Shown: positions 50,321 through 60,750, counted from the stretch's first letter. The stretch: DNA of 64,000 nt from JAAXIE01 sp965204245 (GCA_965204245.1 CBDBED010000008.1:1-64000); one strand, 5' to 3'. Program-made: numbers and translations. The notes: generated from the sequence alone by a model not told the origin.

Positions 50321-51274
50321 CTAACTGCCCAGCGTCGCCTCCACAAACAACTCATCAACCTCAAGGCGCCGGTCGATGAGCCCTTGGTCCAGTTCACACT
50401 GGATGAACCGTTCCAGATTGGCCCGGTTGCGGGTTACGCCGTTGGGCCATGGATCAGGACCCATGATGCTGCGCTCCTGCACCTGCTGGTGCGCCGCCCA
50501 TGCTAGGTGGCTCCAGTTGGGGTCGCTGTAATAGTCGTAGCATATCTCCTTGGCCTGCTCGAAGGCTCTGATCAAGCCCGTCGCCACCTCCGGCGTTTCC
50601 GCCACTACCTCCGGCTTCACAGCAAGCACATGCATGATGGGATAGAACCCGTTCCGCTGGTAATAGGCCTCTTCCTCTGCTCTGGCATCATCGAACAGCC
50701 TTGCCACTTGGGGAGCCCCGTTTACAAAAGCGCGGGGCATGCGTGGCGTCATGTAGGCCTGTACCTCGCCCTCCACCAGCATCGTCTCGATGCTCTTGTC
50801 AGCCCGTTCAATCCGCACTCCGGGCGGGGCGTCGAAGGGCACCGGCTCATCCGAACTGGTTACCCAGATGACTTGGTCCAGCGGCACGCCATACTCATGC
50901 CCCAAGTCGCCCTTTGCCAGCACCGAGAGGGTGGTCTGGTAGCTGCGCAGCCCCACCCGCTTTCCGATAAGGTCGTTGGGAGTCTCGATTCCGCAATTGA
51001 CGTTGATATACATCTGGGACTGGCTGAACAAACGCCGGGGGAACACCGGCACCGCGGTCAACTCCGCGTCCCGCGCTTTGGCCATCAGGTATGACGAGAG
51101 CGATAGCTCCGCTGCATCCCAAGGCCTCTCGTGCAGCATCCGCTCGTGGCGCCCGCCCTCGGTGCTGACATGCACCGCCTCCAGTTCGAAGCCTTCTCCC
51201 TGCACGACCCCGCCCAGCAGGGGCAGGTGGCGGTCATAATGTTCCATGGCAACGCTGACCCTTGGACCGGGCAT
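50321..51274 (-). CDS. 4,5-dihydroxyphthalate decarboxylase-like / periplasmic-binding-fold protein
   Basis: Start ATG 51274 with AGGAGG five bases upstream; the longer frame to 51328 lacks support. 317 residues, no signal peptide. VSVAMEHYDRHLPLLGGVV, LSSYLMAKARDAELTAVPVFPRR, NDLIGKRVGLRSYQTTLSVL and WVTSSDEPVPFDAPPGV fit the PBP-II-like proteins annotated as dihydroxyphthalate decarboxylase. Enzyme activity has been shown for few members, so it may bind rather than cleave an aromatic acid. Divergent from an FAD oxidoreductase. Confidence 0.8.
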   Translation of the reverse strand: MPGPRVSVAMEHYDRHLPLLGGVVQGEGFELEAVHVSTEGGRHERMLHERPWDAAELSLSSYLMAKARDAELTAVPVFPRRLFSQSQMYINVNCGIETPNDLIGKRVGLRSYQTTLSVLAKGDLGHEYGVPLDQVIWVTSSDEPVPFDAPPGVRIERADKSIETMLVEGEVQAYMTPRMPRAFVNGAPQVARLFDDARAEEEAYYQRNGFYPIMHVLAVKPEVVAETPEVATGLIRAFEQAKEICYDYYSDPNWSHLAWAAHQQVQERSIMGPDPWPNGVTRNRANLERFIQCELDQGLIDRRLEVDELFVEATLGS

Positions 51275-51488
51275 CGCATCCTCCTGATGTCGCCGAATTG
51301 CTCGCATTATATCCTCTCCGGCATACATTCCCCGAAAAGCAGCCCCACAGGCCCCAACATTGCCCCCGAAGATCGCCCCCTAGATTGACAGATACAGGCC
51401 CCGCCAATAGCATCGTCCTTGATTGGACGGGATCGGCTTGACAGATTCCATACCGCCCGACTATTTCTGGCTGCAAGGAGAACGTACT

Positions 51489-52958
51489 ATGGCAAAGGGA
51501 CGAGATGCCGATGTGGTGGTCGTGGGTGCTGGCGGAGCGGGTGTAGCCGCAGCCATCGACGCGCACGATGCCGGAGCCAGCGTAATCATCGTTGACTCTC
51601 ACCACCAGCCGGGCGGGGCCACGGCCATCTCCGGCGGGGGCTGCTGCATGGTCGGCACCGCCTTCCAGCGAGAGAAGGGCATCGAGGATAACCCCGACTT
51701 GGCGTTCTCCGACTGGGTCCATTTTGGTCAAGGCTCCGCCGACGAGGTGTGGGCCCGCTTCTACATCGAGCACTCAGCGCACGACCTCTATGAATGGCTC
51801 ACGGCCATGGGCGTCGTTTGGGACAGCTTCAACCACCAAGAGGGCAACACCGTCCCCCGCTGGCACCACCCCGTGGGCAACGGCAAGGCCATCTTCGAAG
51901 CCATGCAAGCCGCAGCCGTCGCCCGCGGAATCGACCAGTGGTACATGAATACCGAGGCCGTCTCCCTCCTGACTGACGACGAGCGCGTCACCGGCATTAG
52001 GGTGCGCGACAAGCAGACGGGACAGGAGCGCGACCTTTCCGCAGGCGCGGTGGTGATGGCATCCGGCGGCTTCATGTCCAACGTGGAAATGGTATACCAG
52101 TATCGCCCTGACCTCCGTCCCCACCGGATATTGGGAGGCTCCCACGTGGAAGCCATGGGACGGGGGCACAAGCTGGTGAGCGATATCGGTGGCACCCTCA
52201 CCCACATGGGCGATGTATGGATGTACGCCTATGCTACTCCCGACTACCGCGACCCGGAAGGGGAGCGCGGGCTGGTGGTGCGCGGCCTCCCCGACTACGT
52301 GTGGGTCAACGCCCAAGGCAAACGGTTCCATAACGAAAACCTCAGTGGGGGCGCCTCTGCCACCCCGGCAGTCCTGGCCCAAGACCCAGCCTACTGCTGG
52401 GCCATCATCGACCAGACAGGCCGCGAGACCGTCGAGATTTCAGACCCCTACTACCGCGATGGCCTCATCAAGCACTGGGACCGCATCGACGACCTCTTTC
52501 AGAAGTCACCTCACATCAAGGAGTCCGGCACCATCCGTGGTCTCGCGTTGGAAACTGGCGTTCCCGGCCCCGTCCTTGAAGAAACCATCACCCGTTACAA
52601 CGCCTTTATCGACGAGGGTCTCCAGCGCGACCCCGAGTTCGGGCGCCCCTTGCAGGGCCGCAAGAAAGTCGAGCAAGCGCCCTTCTATGCCATCCAGTTC
52701 TTCCCCTTGTCTCGCAAAAGCTTTGGTGGCGTAAAAACCGACCTGCGCTGCCAAGTCCTGGACACCCACTTCCAGCCCATCGAAGGCCTCTTTGGGGCTG
52801 GCGAGTTGGCAGGCATGGCCGGAGGACACATCAACGGCAAAGCAGGTCTGGAAGGAACGATGCTTGGGCCAGCCCTCTTTAGTGGCCGGGTAGCTGGCGC
52901 CTGGGCCGCTAACGCCGCTGGATTCGGTCTCGGGTTCGAGGGTACCCCTCTCCGCTAG
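51489..52958 (+). CDS. FAD-dependent oxidoreductase (fumarate reductase / 3-ketosteroid dehydrogenase type)
   Basis: Start ATG 51489 with AAGGAGA eight bases upstream. 489 residues. FAD loop VVVVGAGGAGVAAAIDAHDAGA, GGATAISGGGCCMVGTAFQ, GAVVMASGGFMSN, and C-terminal GLFGAGELAGMAGGHINGKAGLEG (the flavin-closing segment). The family introduces or reduces C=C bonds next to carbonyls. Its soluble form and its divergent dihydroxyphthalate-like neighbour suggest an aromatic or alicyclic acid catabolic step; substrate unknown. Confidence 0.88.
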   Translation: MAKGRDADVVVVGAGGAGVAAAIDAHDAGASVIIVDSHHQPGGATAISGGGCCMVGTAFQREKGIEDNPDLAFSDWVHFGQGSADEVWARFYIEHSAHDLYEWLTAMGVVWDSFNHQEGNTVPRWHHPVGNGKAIFEAMQAAAVARGIDQWYMNTEAVSLLTDDERVTGIRVRDKQTGQERDLSAGAVVMASGGFMSNVEMVYQYRPDLRPHRILGGSHVEAMGRGHKLVSDIGGTLTHMGDVWMYAYATPDYRDPEGERGLVVRGLPDYVWVNAQGKRFHNENLSGGASATPAVLAQDPAYCWAIIDQTGRETVEISDPYYRDGLIKHWDRIDDLFQKSPHIKESGTIRGLALETGVPGPVLEETITRYNAFIDEGLQRDPEFGRPLQGRKKVEQAPFYAIQFFPLSRKSFGGVKTDLRCQVLDTHFQPIEGLFGAGELAGMAGGHINGKAGLEGTMLGPALFSGRVAGAWAANAAGFGLGFEGTPLR

Positions 52959-52978
52959 CCTAGCCACTCGGACTGGTG

Positions 52979-53749
52979 TCAACTACTCCCGGATCCCGAG
53001 CTTCTCCGTCCTCGTCGCGGGCGTCTGAAGGGACGGCTCCCATCGCTGCCGTCTGTCGACGGTCGGCCCTCCCTTGCCAAAACTAAGCCCCAAATCGAGG
53101 CGCCTCCCGCCTCCCGCAGAGCGTCAGCGCACGCGGAAAGGGTGCTGCCCGTAGTGGCCACGTCGTCGACGACCAAGACGCTCTTCCCCGCCACGGCATT
53201 GCTGCTGCGGAAGGAGCCTTGCACGTTCAGCACCCGCTCCTCCCGCCCCAGTCCTACTTGGGGCGGGGTGTCCCTGATTCGTGTCAGAACAGCGTGGTCG
53301 CACGGAAGTCCCAAGCCCTTGGCAAGGGCAATGGCAAGAAGTTCCGACTGGTTGTATCCCCGCTGGCGTAGTCGTCGTGGGTGCAACGGCACCGGCAACA
53401 CCAAGTCGGCTACGAGTCCCTTCGACCTCCAAGACTGTTCCATGAGCCCCGCCAGCATCGGAGCCAAGCCCCTCACTTGGTGGTATTTCAACTGCAACAC
53501 TGCCTCCCGTACTGTCCCTTCCATCATGAAGGGCGCAGTGACCCCGTCCAATCCCAGCGGAGACGCACGGCACCAACGGCACGGTGTACTGGAGGAGGGC
53601 TGCGCGCAGTAGGTGCAGTAGGGCGGGCGCAGCCACGGCCCCTCATTCAGGCAAGCAGGGCAGATATATGCACCCTCGGACGCACAACCCAAACAGGTGA
53701 TGGGAAAGATGAAGTCCAAGGCCGCATCCAAAACTCGCTTCAAGGTCAA
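52979..53749 (-). CDS. comF: ComF-family phosphoribosyltransferase-like protein
   Basis: 256 residues from a TTG. The N-terminus has the zinc-knuckle cysteines CLGC, CPAC, CTYC and CRWC. The PRPP loop is SVLVVDDVATTGSTL, with PVPLHPRRLRQRGYNQSELLA before it. ComF proteins are needed for DNA uptake in competence and assist recombination; the C-terminal 35 residues here are a basic Arg/Ser-rich tail not typical of the family. No other competence genes are near. Confidence 0.92.
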   Translation of the reverse strand: MTLKRVLDAALDFIFPITCLGCASEGAYICPACLNEGPWLRPPYCTYCAQPSSSTPCRWCRASPLGLDGVTAPFMMEGTVREAVLQLKYHQVRGLAPMLAGLMEQSWRSKGLVADLVLPVPLHPRRLRQRGYNQSELLAIALAKGLGLPCDHAVLTRIRDTPPQVGLGREERVLNVQGSFRSSNAVAGKSVLVVDDVATTGSTLSACADALREAGGASIWGLVLAREGRPSTDGSDGSRPFRRPRRGRRSSGSGSS

Positions 53750-53877
53750 CTACATATCCTTAGACTTGGCTTTGTGATAGAATCCACAAATATTAGCTAC
53801 TCCGATTCATACGTGGGTCAGTAGTAGCAACTTCCTTAACCGGGACCCAGGGACAGGGCCTTACAGGCGTCATTGAA

Positions 53878-54585
53878 ATGAAAAAGGCTATCTTCTTCGA
53901 CCTCTACAACACCCTCATGCGCTTCTGGCCTCCCTTGGATGAAATCCAGCAAGCATCCTGTCGCGAGTTGGGCCTCACGCTGAGAAAGACTGATATCCGC
54001 CGCGGCTATGTGGTGGCCGACGAATATTTTAATGAGGCCAACGCCCAAGAGCCATTGGCACTGCGCAGCGCCGAGGCCCGGGCCGAGTTCTTCGCTGAGT
54101 ATGAGCGACGCATCCTTCTAGCTGCAGGCGTTGACGTCAACTTGAAGTTGGCAGACCAAGTGTGGCAAATGGCCATGCTGGTGCAAAAGGACTTCGAGCT
54201 ATTCGAGGACGTACTGCCCGCGCTGCAACGTCTTAAGGAGAAGGATTACGTCCTGGGCGCCGTCTCCAACCTTCGACGGGACATGGACGCCCTTATGAGG
54301 CAACTCAAGCTGGAGGGCATACTGGACTTCTGTGTCACGTCTGCTGAAGTGGGGGCCGAAAAACCCTACGCCCCTATCTTCCAAGCTGCGCTTGAGCGCG
54401 CCAAGGTGCAGCCATCTAACGCATACCATGTGGGAGACCAATACCAGGCCGACGTTCAAGGCGCAAAAGCGGTGGGCATCACACCCGTCCTACTCGACCG
54501 GGAAGGCCTGAGGACTGACATAATCGATTGTCCTCGTATAGCCAGCCTGACAGAGCTGGAGGAGTTGCTAGCCTCTGCTTGCTAG
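53878..54585 (+). CDS. HAD-superfamily hydrolase (haloacid dehalogenase-like)
   Basis: 235 residues. Motif I is FFDLYNTL: nucleophile Asp 8, while the second Asp of phosphatases is Tyr, as in haloacid dehalogenases and some phosphatases. Motif II is in GAVSNLRRD, motif III K in GAEKPYAPIF, and motif IV GDQYQADVQGAKAVGITPVLLDR. The Tyr variant argues against a simple phosphatase but does not exclude one. Starts near a weak GACAGGG; opposite to comF and mfd. Confidence 0.87.
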   Translation: MKKAIFFDLYNTLMRFWPPLDEIQQASCRELGLTLRKTDIRRGYVVADEYFNEANAQEPLALRSAEARAEFFAEYERRILLAAGVDVNLKLADQVWQMAMLVQKDFELFEDVLPALQRLKEKDYVLGAVSNLRRDMDALMRQLKLEGILDFCVTSAEVGAEKPYAPIFQAALERAKVQPSNAYHVGDQYQADVQGAKAVGITPVLLDREGLRTDIIDCPRIASLTELEELLASAC

Positions 54586-54601
54586 CTTCCCGAACTCCGA
54601 G

Positions 54602-57600
54602 CTAGTCATGCCCCGCTGCTGCCTCGACTGCTTGCCCCTCTTCTACTTCTTCGTCCTGTAGTCTGGCCATGAAACGCAGTAGCCTTTGCAGCGTAAGCAC
54701 AAGTTGGTCCTGCCAAGGGCGGTTCCCGCGCCTGTGACTCAGTTGAAGTTGGTTATTGCCTACCCGCACTAGCGGACCCAGTGCCTTTTCCAAAGCAGGC
54801 CTAGCTCCGCCCACAGGGTGCGCCAAGCGCAGAATGATGTTGGTGTCCGCCCAAGCTACTGAGACCAATCCTGCGCGGTCTGCCAGTACCCGCACGCGGG
54901 AGATGTAGAGGAGGTCTGCAACAGGTTCGGGCATGGGCCCGAACCTGTCCCGCATCTCCTCACCAATCTCATCCACCTGCTCGGGAGAGTCCGCCCTAGC
55001 CATTCTCTGATAAACCTCCAGCCGGGCTGGCAGGTGGGAGATGTATTCCTCAGGTATGTGAGCAGTAAGGGGTAGATTGACTCTAGACTGGGCTACTGCT
55101 GGGCTTGCAGGCAGGTCTATGTTGGATACGCCCGCTTCTTCCTGCGCCTCTCCTACCGCTTGGTTCAGGAGTTGGGAGTAGAGGTCAAACCCCACAGCAT
55201 GGATATTGCCACTCTGCTCGGCCCCAAGGATGTTGCCGGCCCCCCTGATTTCCAGATCACGCATGGCGATACGAAACCCCGAACCCAGTTCGGATGCTTC
55301 CAAGACTGCTGCGAGCCGCTTGCCGGCGGCCTCGGTGATTCGTCGCCTAGGCGGTGTGAGGAGATATGCGTAGGCTCGCTGGGTTGCGCGCCCTACCCTC
55401 CCGCGCAATTGATATAGCTGTGACAGTCCGAACCGGTCGGCGCGGTCGATAATCAGAGTATTGGCGTTCGGGATATCCAGCCCTGACTCTATGATGGATG
55501 TGCACACGAGCACATCCATCTCACCTTGGGCGAAGCGGGACATTACCTCCTCAAGCTCGTTCTCCTGCATCCTGCCGTGTCCGATGCCAATGGTGGCTTG
55601 TGGCACCAGTTGCTTGATGTGGTCCGCCACTCGCTGGATGGAGTTCACCCGATTATGCAGGAAGAAAGCCTGCCCACCCCGGTCCAGTTCTCGCTGAATG
55701 GCTTCCTGTATGACGTCATCGCTGTACTCGCACACAGTCGTCTTGACGGGCAGCCTCTCCTCTGGAGGTGTCTCCATGGTGCTCATGTCCCGGATGCCCG
55801 ACAGCGACATATACAGGGTGCGAGGGATCGGGGTCGCGCTCAAGGTCAGTATGTCTACCTCTTGGCGTAAACGCTTTAATTGCTCCTTATGGACCACGCC
55901 AAAACGCTGCTCCTCGTCCACTATGACGAGGCCGAGGTTCTTAAGACTCACGTCCTTTTGGAGGAGGCGGTGGGTGCCGATTACAATGTCGACGGTGCCC
56001 AGTTTGAGGCGTTCGACGATGTCTCCCTGTTCCTTGGGGGAGCGGAAACGGCTCAGGACCTCAACCCGTGCGGGAAATGGGGCAAGCCGTTCGGTGAATG
56101 TGGCGTAATGTTGCTGGGCGAGGACTGTCGTGGGTACGAGAATAGCCACCTGCATCCCATCCTCAACGGCTTTGAAGGCCGCCCGTAGAGCTACCTCGGT
56201 CTTCCCATACCCCACGTCACCACAGACGAGGCGGTCCATGGGCTGCAGATTTTCCATTCCGGTCTTCACCTCGTCGATGGTGCGTCGCTGGTCGTCGGTC
56301 TCTTCATAAGGAAAAGAGTCCTCCAGTTCCCGCTGCCAAGCCGAATCTCCGGAAAAGGAATGGCCTTGGGCCACCTGTCGTGACGCATAGAGCTGCAAAA
56401 GCTCTTGGGCCATCTCCTTAGTCGAGGCCTTGGCACGCGCCTTGGCCCTAGCCCACTCTTGTGTGTTTAACCGTGTTAGGGAAGGCTCTTGGTCACTGGG
56501 GGCAAGGTATGCAGAGACACGGTCCAATTGGCCGGTGGGTACTAACAGCTTGTCGCCCTCGGCATACTCGAGGACCAAGTATTCTTGATGTTCACCGTTG
56601 GACTCCCTTTGTTGAGTGCCAGCGAAGCGGGCGATGCCATGGTCTACGTGAACAACATACTCACCGGGCGTCAGTTGAGAGGCCGGAGCGTTGCCCCGCA
56701 CAACGGAGCGTCTTCTAGCCGGCCTCTCTTTCGAGACCCCAAATAGCTCTGCATCGCTGAGCACAATAGTACGAACGCCATGGGACTCCAGAGTCCAGCC
56801 CCCTTGAAGGAAGTCGGACACCAGGGAGACGGTGCCCGCTTCAGGAAGGGTCTCGAGGCCGTCGTGTATGGATACACCCACGCCTGCCTCTTCCAGTATC
56901 TCGGCCACTCGGCGAGCGTGGCGGCTGACGATTACTACTCGGGCACCGCTGCGGGCTTCCGAAGATGCCTGCGCGGCAAACTCCTCCAGTCGTCCATAGT
57001 AGAGGGGGGATGAGCGGAAGCTGATTGACGCGTCGTCACCGCCAAACTGCAGGGAGAGTTGCTTTATGCTTGCGAGCCCCTGTTGGAAATCCGTCCAGTC
57101 GAATTGGGGAGCGGGGAAATTGGCAGGCAACTCACCGCGGATCTGCCTAGTGTGCCGAAGTTCCCACATACGGTGGGTGAGATCATGACCAGAAGAGGCC
57201 ACCTCGTCTGCACCGCTCAAAACTACGAGGGCTCCGTCCGGTAGATAGTCCAAGAGACAGCCATGGTTCAGGAGTCCGTTGTAAAAGGCATGTTCCTCCA
57301 CGCCTTGTCCGGCGAATATGGCGGCCAATTCTTCATCAATCCGGTCCTTCACGCTGGCGGAGCAGTCTGTGAAGTTCATCTCGGAGATCAGTCGGGATAC
57401 TTCATCCCGGCTGGCCAGCGAGGGCAGTGCCTCGCGGCAAGGCATGACGGTCACCGAATCAACCGGACCGACTGACCGCTGAGTGCTGGGATTGAAGAGA
57501 CGGATGCTGTCGATCTCGTCCCCTACGAACTCCAGCCGGGCTGGAAGACTTGCTTGAGGGGAATACACGTCGATGATGCCTCCCCGAAGGCTAAAGGAGC

Positions 57601-58126
57601 CGGGCACTTCTACACCATCGTCACGCCGGTAACCTATTTCGACCCATTGTGTAAGGATTTGTCCCAGTCGCGCCCGTTGACCAACGGATAGGGTATGGCT
57701 CTCCCTGCGTAACGCCTCGGGACGGATGGTCTTGCGCAATGCGCCGACAACGGAGGTCACAATCATGAACGGGGTCTCTTGTTGCGCTTCCATCGCTGCG
57801 AGGGCGGCCAGCCTCTGATTATTGGTCAACCCGTCGGATACAAGTCGCTCAAATGGTATGGCCTCCGGTTCAGGGAGGTAGTGCAACGCTTCATGTTGAC
57901 CCAGGTAAGTTAGTAGCTCGCCATGGAGTCGCCGTGCTTCATCGGGCCTGGGTGCGATGACTAGGACAGGGACATTCAGGCTTTGCCAGAGGGATGCGAT
58001 CAACAAGGGCGATGCTGCGGGCAACACGCGGGCATTGGGCGACCGATTTCCGTTCTGGATCGTTTCTATCAAGCCCCGGTAGGCTTGTGTTGCCTCAAGA
58101 GAGGCGAATATGCCCTTTAGGCTCAT
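54602..58126 (-). CDS. mfd: Transcription-repair coupling factor
   Basis: 1174 residues, normal length. Domains in order: UvrB-like N-terminus (VLPAASPLLIASLWQSL, GSFSLRGGIIDVYSP), RNA-polymerase-binding CarD-like domain at about 485 (LTPGEYVVHVDHGIARFAG), helicase Walker A GDVGYGKTEVALRAAF at about 637, DEEQRFGV at about 737, motif III SATPIPRT, motif VI LRGRVGRATQRAYAYLL, and TRCF C-terminal domain. It frees RNA polymerase stalled at damage and recruits UvrA. Divergent from proB with a 170-base spacer. Confidence 0.98.
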   Translation of the reverse strand: MSLKGIFASLEATQAYRGLIETIQNGNRSPNARVLPAASPLLIASLWQSLNVPVLVIAPRPDEARRLHGELLTYLGQHEALHYLPEPEAIPFERLVSDGLTNNQRLAALAAMEAQQETPFMIVTSVVGALRKTIRPEALRRESHTLSVGQRARLGQILTQWVEIGYRRDDGVEVPGSFSLRGGIIDVYSPQASLPARLEFVGDEIDSIRLFNPSTQRSVGPVDSVTVMPCREALPSLASRDEVSRLISEMNFTDCSASVKDRIDEELAAIFAGQGVEEHAFYNGLLNHGCLLDYLPDGALVVLSGADEVASSGHDLTHRMWELRHTRQIRGELPANFPAPQFDWTDFQQGLASIKQLSLQFGGDDASISFRSSPLYYGRLEEFAAQASSEARSGARVVIVSRHARRVAEILEEAGVGVSIHDGLETLPEAGTVSLVSDFLQGGWTLESHGVRTIVLSDAELFGVSKERPARRRSVVRGNAPASQLTPGEYVVHVDHGIARFAGTQQRESNGEHQEYLVLEYAEGDKLLVPTGQLDRVSAYLAPSDQEPSLTRLNTQEWARAKARAKASTKEMAQELLQLYASRQVAQGHSFSGDSAWQRELEDSFPYEETDDQRRTIDEVKTGMENLQPMDRLVCGDVGYGKTEVALRAAFKAVEDGMQVAILVPTTVLAQQHYATFTERLAPFPARVEVLSRFRSPKEQGDIVERLKLGTVDIVIGTHRLLQKDVSLKNLGLVIVDEEQRFGVVHKEQLKRLRQEVDILTLSATPIPRTLYMSLSGIRDMSTMETPPEERLPVKTTVCEYSDDVIQEAIQRELDRGGQAFFLHNRVNSIQRVADHIKQLVPQATIGIGHGRMQENELEEVMSRFAQGEMDVLVCTSIIESGLDIPNANTLIIDRADRFGLSQLYQLRGRVGRATQRAYAYLLTPPRRRITEAAGKRLAAVLEASELGSGFRIAMRDLEIRGAGNILGAEQSGNIHAVGFDLYSQLLNQAVGEAQEEAGVSNIDLPASPAVAQSRVNLPLTAHIPEEYISHLPARLEVYQRMARADSPEQVDEIGEEMRDRFGPMPEPVADLLYISRVRVLADRAGLVSVAWADTNIILRLAHPVGGARPALEKALGPLVRVGNNQLQLSHRRGNRPWQDQLVLTLQRLLRFMARLQDEEVEEGQAVEAAAGHD

Positions 58127-58253
58127 TTACAACTCCGGTCGAAGACAACAAATTGGGGCCGGCCCCAAGAGGGCAGGCCTCGGCAGGGATTCTAACCTCA
58201 CTGCACAAGGGCTACAAGGTGGATTGCCCGACAAGGAGGCAGTTCAGTGTGGC

Positions 58254-58262
58254 TGATATAAT
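58254..58262 (+). promoter_or_regulatory. Extended -10 promoter for proB-proA
   Basis: TGATATAAT: a perfect TATAAT with the extended TGN before it; no good -35. The proB start is 37 bases downstream. Confidence 0.55.
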
Positions 58263-58298
58263 GTCGCCGGGATTTGCGCCTTTAGAGAGAGGTTCCGA

Positions 58299-59465
58299 TT
58301 GGCCGGCAATGGCTCGGACTGGGCTAGTCATCACGACCATCAATACCCGGGTGACCTCCGCTACCACCGCGTGGTGGTCAAGGCGGGTACCAGCGTTTTG
58401 ACCAATAACAGTGACCGGCTGGATATGGAGGCGCTGGAGTCGCTAACGCGGCAGGTGGCCCAGCTACGTCGCTGGGGAGCTGAGGTGTTGCTTGTAACCT
58501 CAGGGGCTATCGCCTCAGGGAGACAGGTGATTGGCAAAAACCATGAGCGCCGAGACATACCATTTCGACAAGTGCTGGCGGCAGTAGGGCAAGGCAGCCT
58601 GCTCAAGACCTATGAGGGTCTCTTCGCGAGCCATGGAATTACTGTAGCTCAGGCCCTTTTGACATGGAATGACCTCTCTGATAGACAACGGTACCTGAAT
58701 ATACGGAGCACCCTTACCACGCTCATGGGTTTGGGGATTGTGCCTATCCTCAATGAGAATGACGTGGTGGCCGTCGATGAAATCGGTGAGAATTTTGGCG
58801 ACAACGACCACCTCTCTGCCTTGGTCGCCAACTTGGTTGACGCAGAACTCCTGATAACGCTCACAGACACGGATGGTCTTTACACAGCAGACCCTCGTTA
58901 TTACCCCGATGCCTCCTTGTTGAGGGTAGTGGAGAGGGTTGACGAATCCGTGGTGGCGATGGCGGGCAAGGAACACAGTGCTAGCTCTCGCGGAGGTATG
59001 CCTGCCAAGCTGGCGGCGGCTCATCAGGTGACTCTTTCCGGTATCGCTATGGTCATATGCCGAGGCGCGGAGCCGGACGCCATCTTGCGCGTGACCTGCG
59101 GAGAGGCTATCGGCACCTATTTCGTGCCTGCTGGCAGCCGTATGGAAAGCCGCAAGCGATGGATGTTGAGTGGGCTCAATAATCATGGCGAGGTAATCAT
59201 CGATAGCGGGGCGGAAGGAGCCCTGCTGAGACAGCATCGCAGCCTGCTGCCTCCGGGTATAATGGGTGTCAGTGGTGGTTTCCATCGGGGTGACACCGTA
59301 TTTGTGCTGGGATCAGAAGGCACTCGGTTGGCGTGCGGTATCACCAACTATAGCGCGGACGACGTGGAGCGAATTAAGGGGCAGCACTCCGACCGCATCT
59401 GGGACCTGTTGGGCTATCACTTTGGCGAGGAAGTAATCCATCGCAACAACTTGGTGCTGTTATAG
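58299..59465 (+). CDS. proB: Glutamate 5-kinase
   Basis: Start TTG 58299 with AGAGAGG six bases upstream; the family start (YHRVVVKAGTSVL) lies 22 residues in, so a later start is possible. Kinase domain: VTSGAIASGRQ, PILNENDVVAVDE, FGDNDHLSALVANLVDAELLITLTDTDGLYT split here. A C-terminal PUA domain (about 290-375) is present, as in the long form. It phosphorylates glutamate in the first step of proline synthesis. proA follows four bases later. Confidence 0.96.
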   Translation: MAGNGSDWASHHDHQYPGDLRYHRVVVKAGTSVLTNNSDRLDMEALESLTRQVAQLRRWGAEVLLVTSGAIASGRQVIGKNHERRDIPFRQVLAAVGQGSLLKTYEGLFASHGITVAQALLTWNDLSDRQRYLNIRSTLTTLMGLGIVPILNENDVVAVDEIGENFGDNDHLSALVANLVDAELLITLTDTDGLYTADPRYYPDASLLRVVERVDESVVAMAGKEHSASSRGGMPAKLAAAHQVTLSGIAMVICRGAEPDAILRVTCGEAIGTYFVPAGSRMESRKRWMLSGLNNHGEVIIDSGAEGALLRQHRSLLPPGIMGVSGGFHRGDTVFVLGSEGTRLACGITNYSADDVERIKGQHSDRIWDLLGYHFGEEVIHRNNLVLL

Positions 59466-59469
59466 AACG

Positions 59470-60750
59470 ATGGCGACGATCTCTTCTGTGGATATCTTGA
59501 AGACCAAGGGCAAGGAGGCGCGTTCTGCGGCCCGCCAACTGGCAAAGCTGAATGCTGCTACCAAGAACCGTGCCTTGCTGAGTTTGGCCGGACTACTTAT
59601 ATCGGAGCAGGAGAGCATCCTTCTAGCGAACAAGGCCGATTGCGAAGAGGGGAAGGCTAATGGCCTCTCGGACGCATTGTTGGACAGACTATTGCTCACG
59701 ACCGAACGGTTGGAGTCGATTTCTGAGGACGTTCGGAGCGTAACCGCTCTACCCGATCCTGTGGGCGAGACGTTCGACGCACGTGTCTTACCAAACGGTC
59801 TCTCCATCGGAAGGCGACGAGTCCCATTGGGTGTCGTTGGAGCGATCTATGAGAGCCGGCCCAACGTGACAATCGATATCTTCTGTCTCAGCTTCAAGGC
59901 AGGCAACGCTTGCCTTTTGCGGGGAGGGCGTGAGGCCCTTCGCTCCAACAAGGCCTTGGTGGAGGTAGTCTGGAAGGCGTTGGAAGCGGCAGGCATTTCT
60001 CCAGACGCGCTCCAATTTGTGGAAGACCCCGACCGTGCACTGGTGGAAACAATTCTGGGCATGAACGAGTACATCGATTTGCTGGTGCCGCGGGGTGGGG
60101 CTGAATTGATCCGGTACGTGGGCGAGAACGCTTCCATGCCCGTAGTCACTGGCGGAGTGGGCGTATGCCACACCTATGTGGACAGGTCAGCGAACTTGGA
60201 TATGGCCACAGCGATTTCCTACAATGCCAAAGTGCAGCGACCCACTGTCTGCAACGCGATGGATACGCTGCTGGTTCATTCCGAAATCGCACCCCGCTGG
60301 TTGCCCCGCATCGCAGCCGAGTGGGTCCACGCCGGTGTTCAGATGCGGTGCGACCGCAGGGCGCTGAGCATACTGGCTCCGTCCGGCGATGAGATGGTCC
60401 AGGAAGCCACCGAAGAGGACTGGGGCAAAGAGCACCTAGCTTTGGTGGCGTCAGTGCGGGTGGTGGACTCATTGGATGACGCACTGGAGCACATCGATCG
60501 CTACGGTTCGGGACATTCCGAGGCGATAGTTTCCGAAGACTATACAGCTGCAACACGCTTTCTCGACGAAGTCGATGCGGCTGCCGTGTTCGTCAACGCG
60601 AGCACCAGATTCACCGATGGCGCGGAGTTCGGATTGGGAGCTGAGGTAGGCATCAGTACCCAGAAGTTCCATGCCAGAGGCCCCATGGGCTTGCGAGAAC
60701 TTACCACCTACAAATGGGTGGTGATGGGCAACGGACAAGTAAGGCCCTGA
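59470..60750 (+). CDS. proA: Glutamate-5-semialdehyde dehydrogenase (gamma-glutamyl phosphate reductase)
   Basis: 426 residues, ATG four bases after the proB stop. PNGLSIGRRRVPLGVVGAIYESRPNVT, LRGGREALRSNKALV, LVPRGGAELI, the catalytic Cys in RPTVCNAMDTLL (about 260), and HARGPMGLRELTTYKWVV. It reduces glutamyl-5-phosphate to the semialdehyde for proline. Operon with proB. Confidence 0.97.
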   Translation: MATISSVDILKTKGKEARSAARQLAKLNAATKNRALLSLAGLLISEQESILLANKADCEEGKANGLSDALLDRLLLTTERLESISEDVRSVTALPDPVGETFDARVLPNGLSIGRRRVPLGVVGAIYESRPNVTIDIFCLSFKAGNACLLRGGREALRSNKALVEVVWKALEAAGISPDALQFVEDPDRALVETILGMNEYIDLLVPRGGAELIRYVGENASMPVVTGGVGVCHTYVDRSANLDMATAISYNAKVQRPTVCNAMDTLLVHSEIAPRWLPRIAAEWVHAGVQMRCDRRALSILAPSGDEMVQEATEEDWGKEHLALVASVRVVDSLDDALEHIDRYGSGHSEAIVSEDYTAATRFLDEVDAAAVFVNASTRFTDGAEFGLGAEVGISTQKFHARGPMGLRELTTYKWVVMGNGQVRP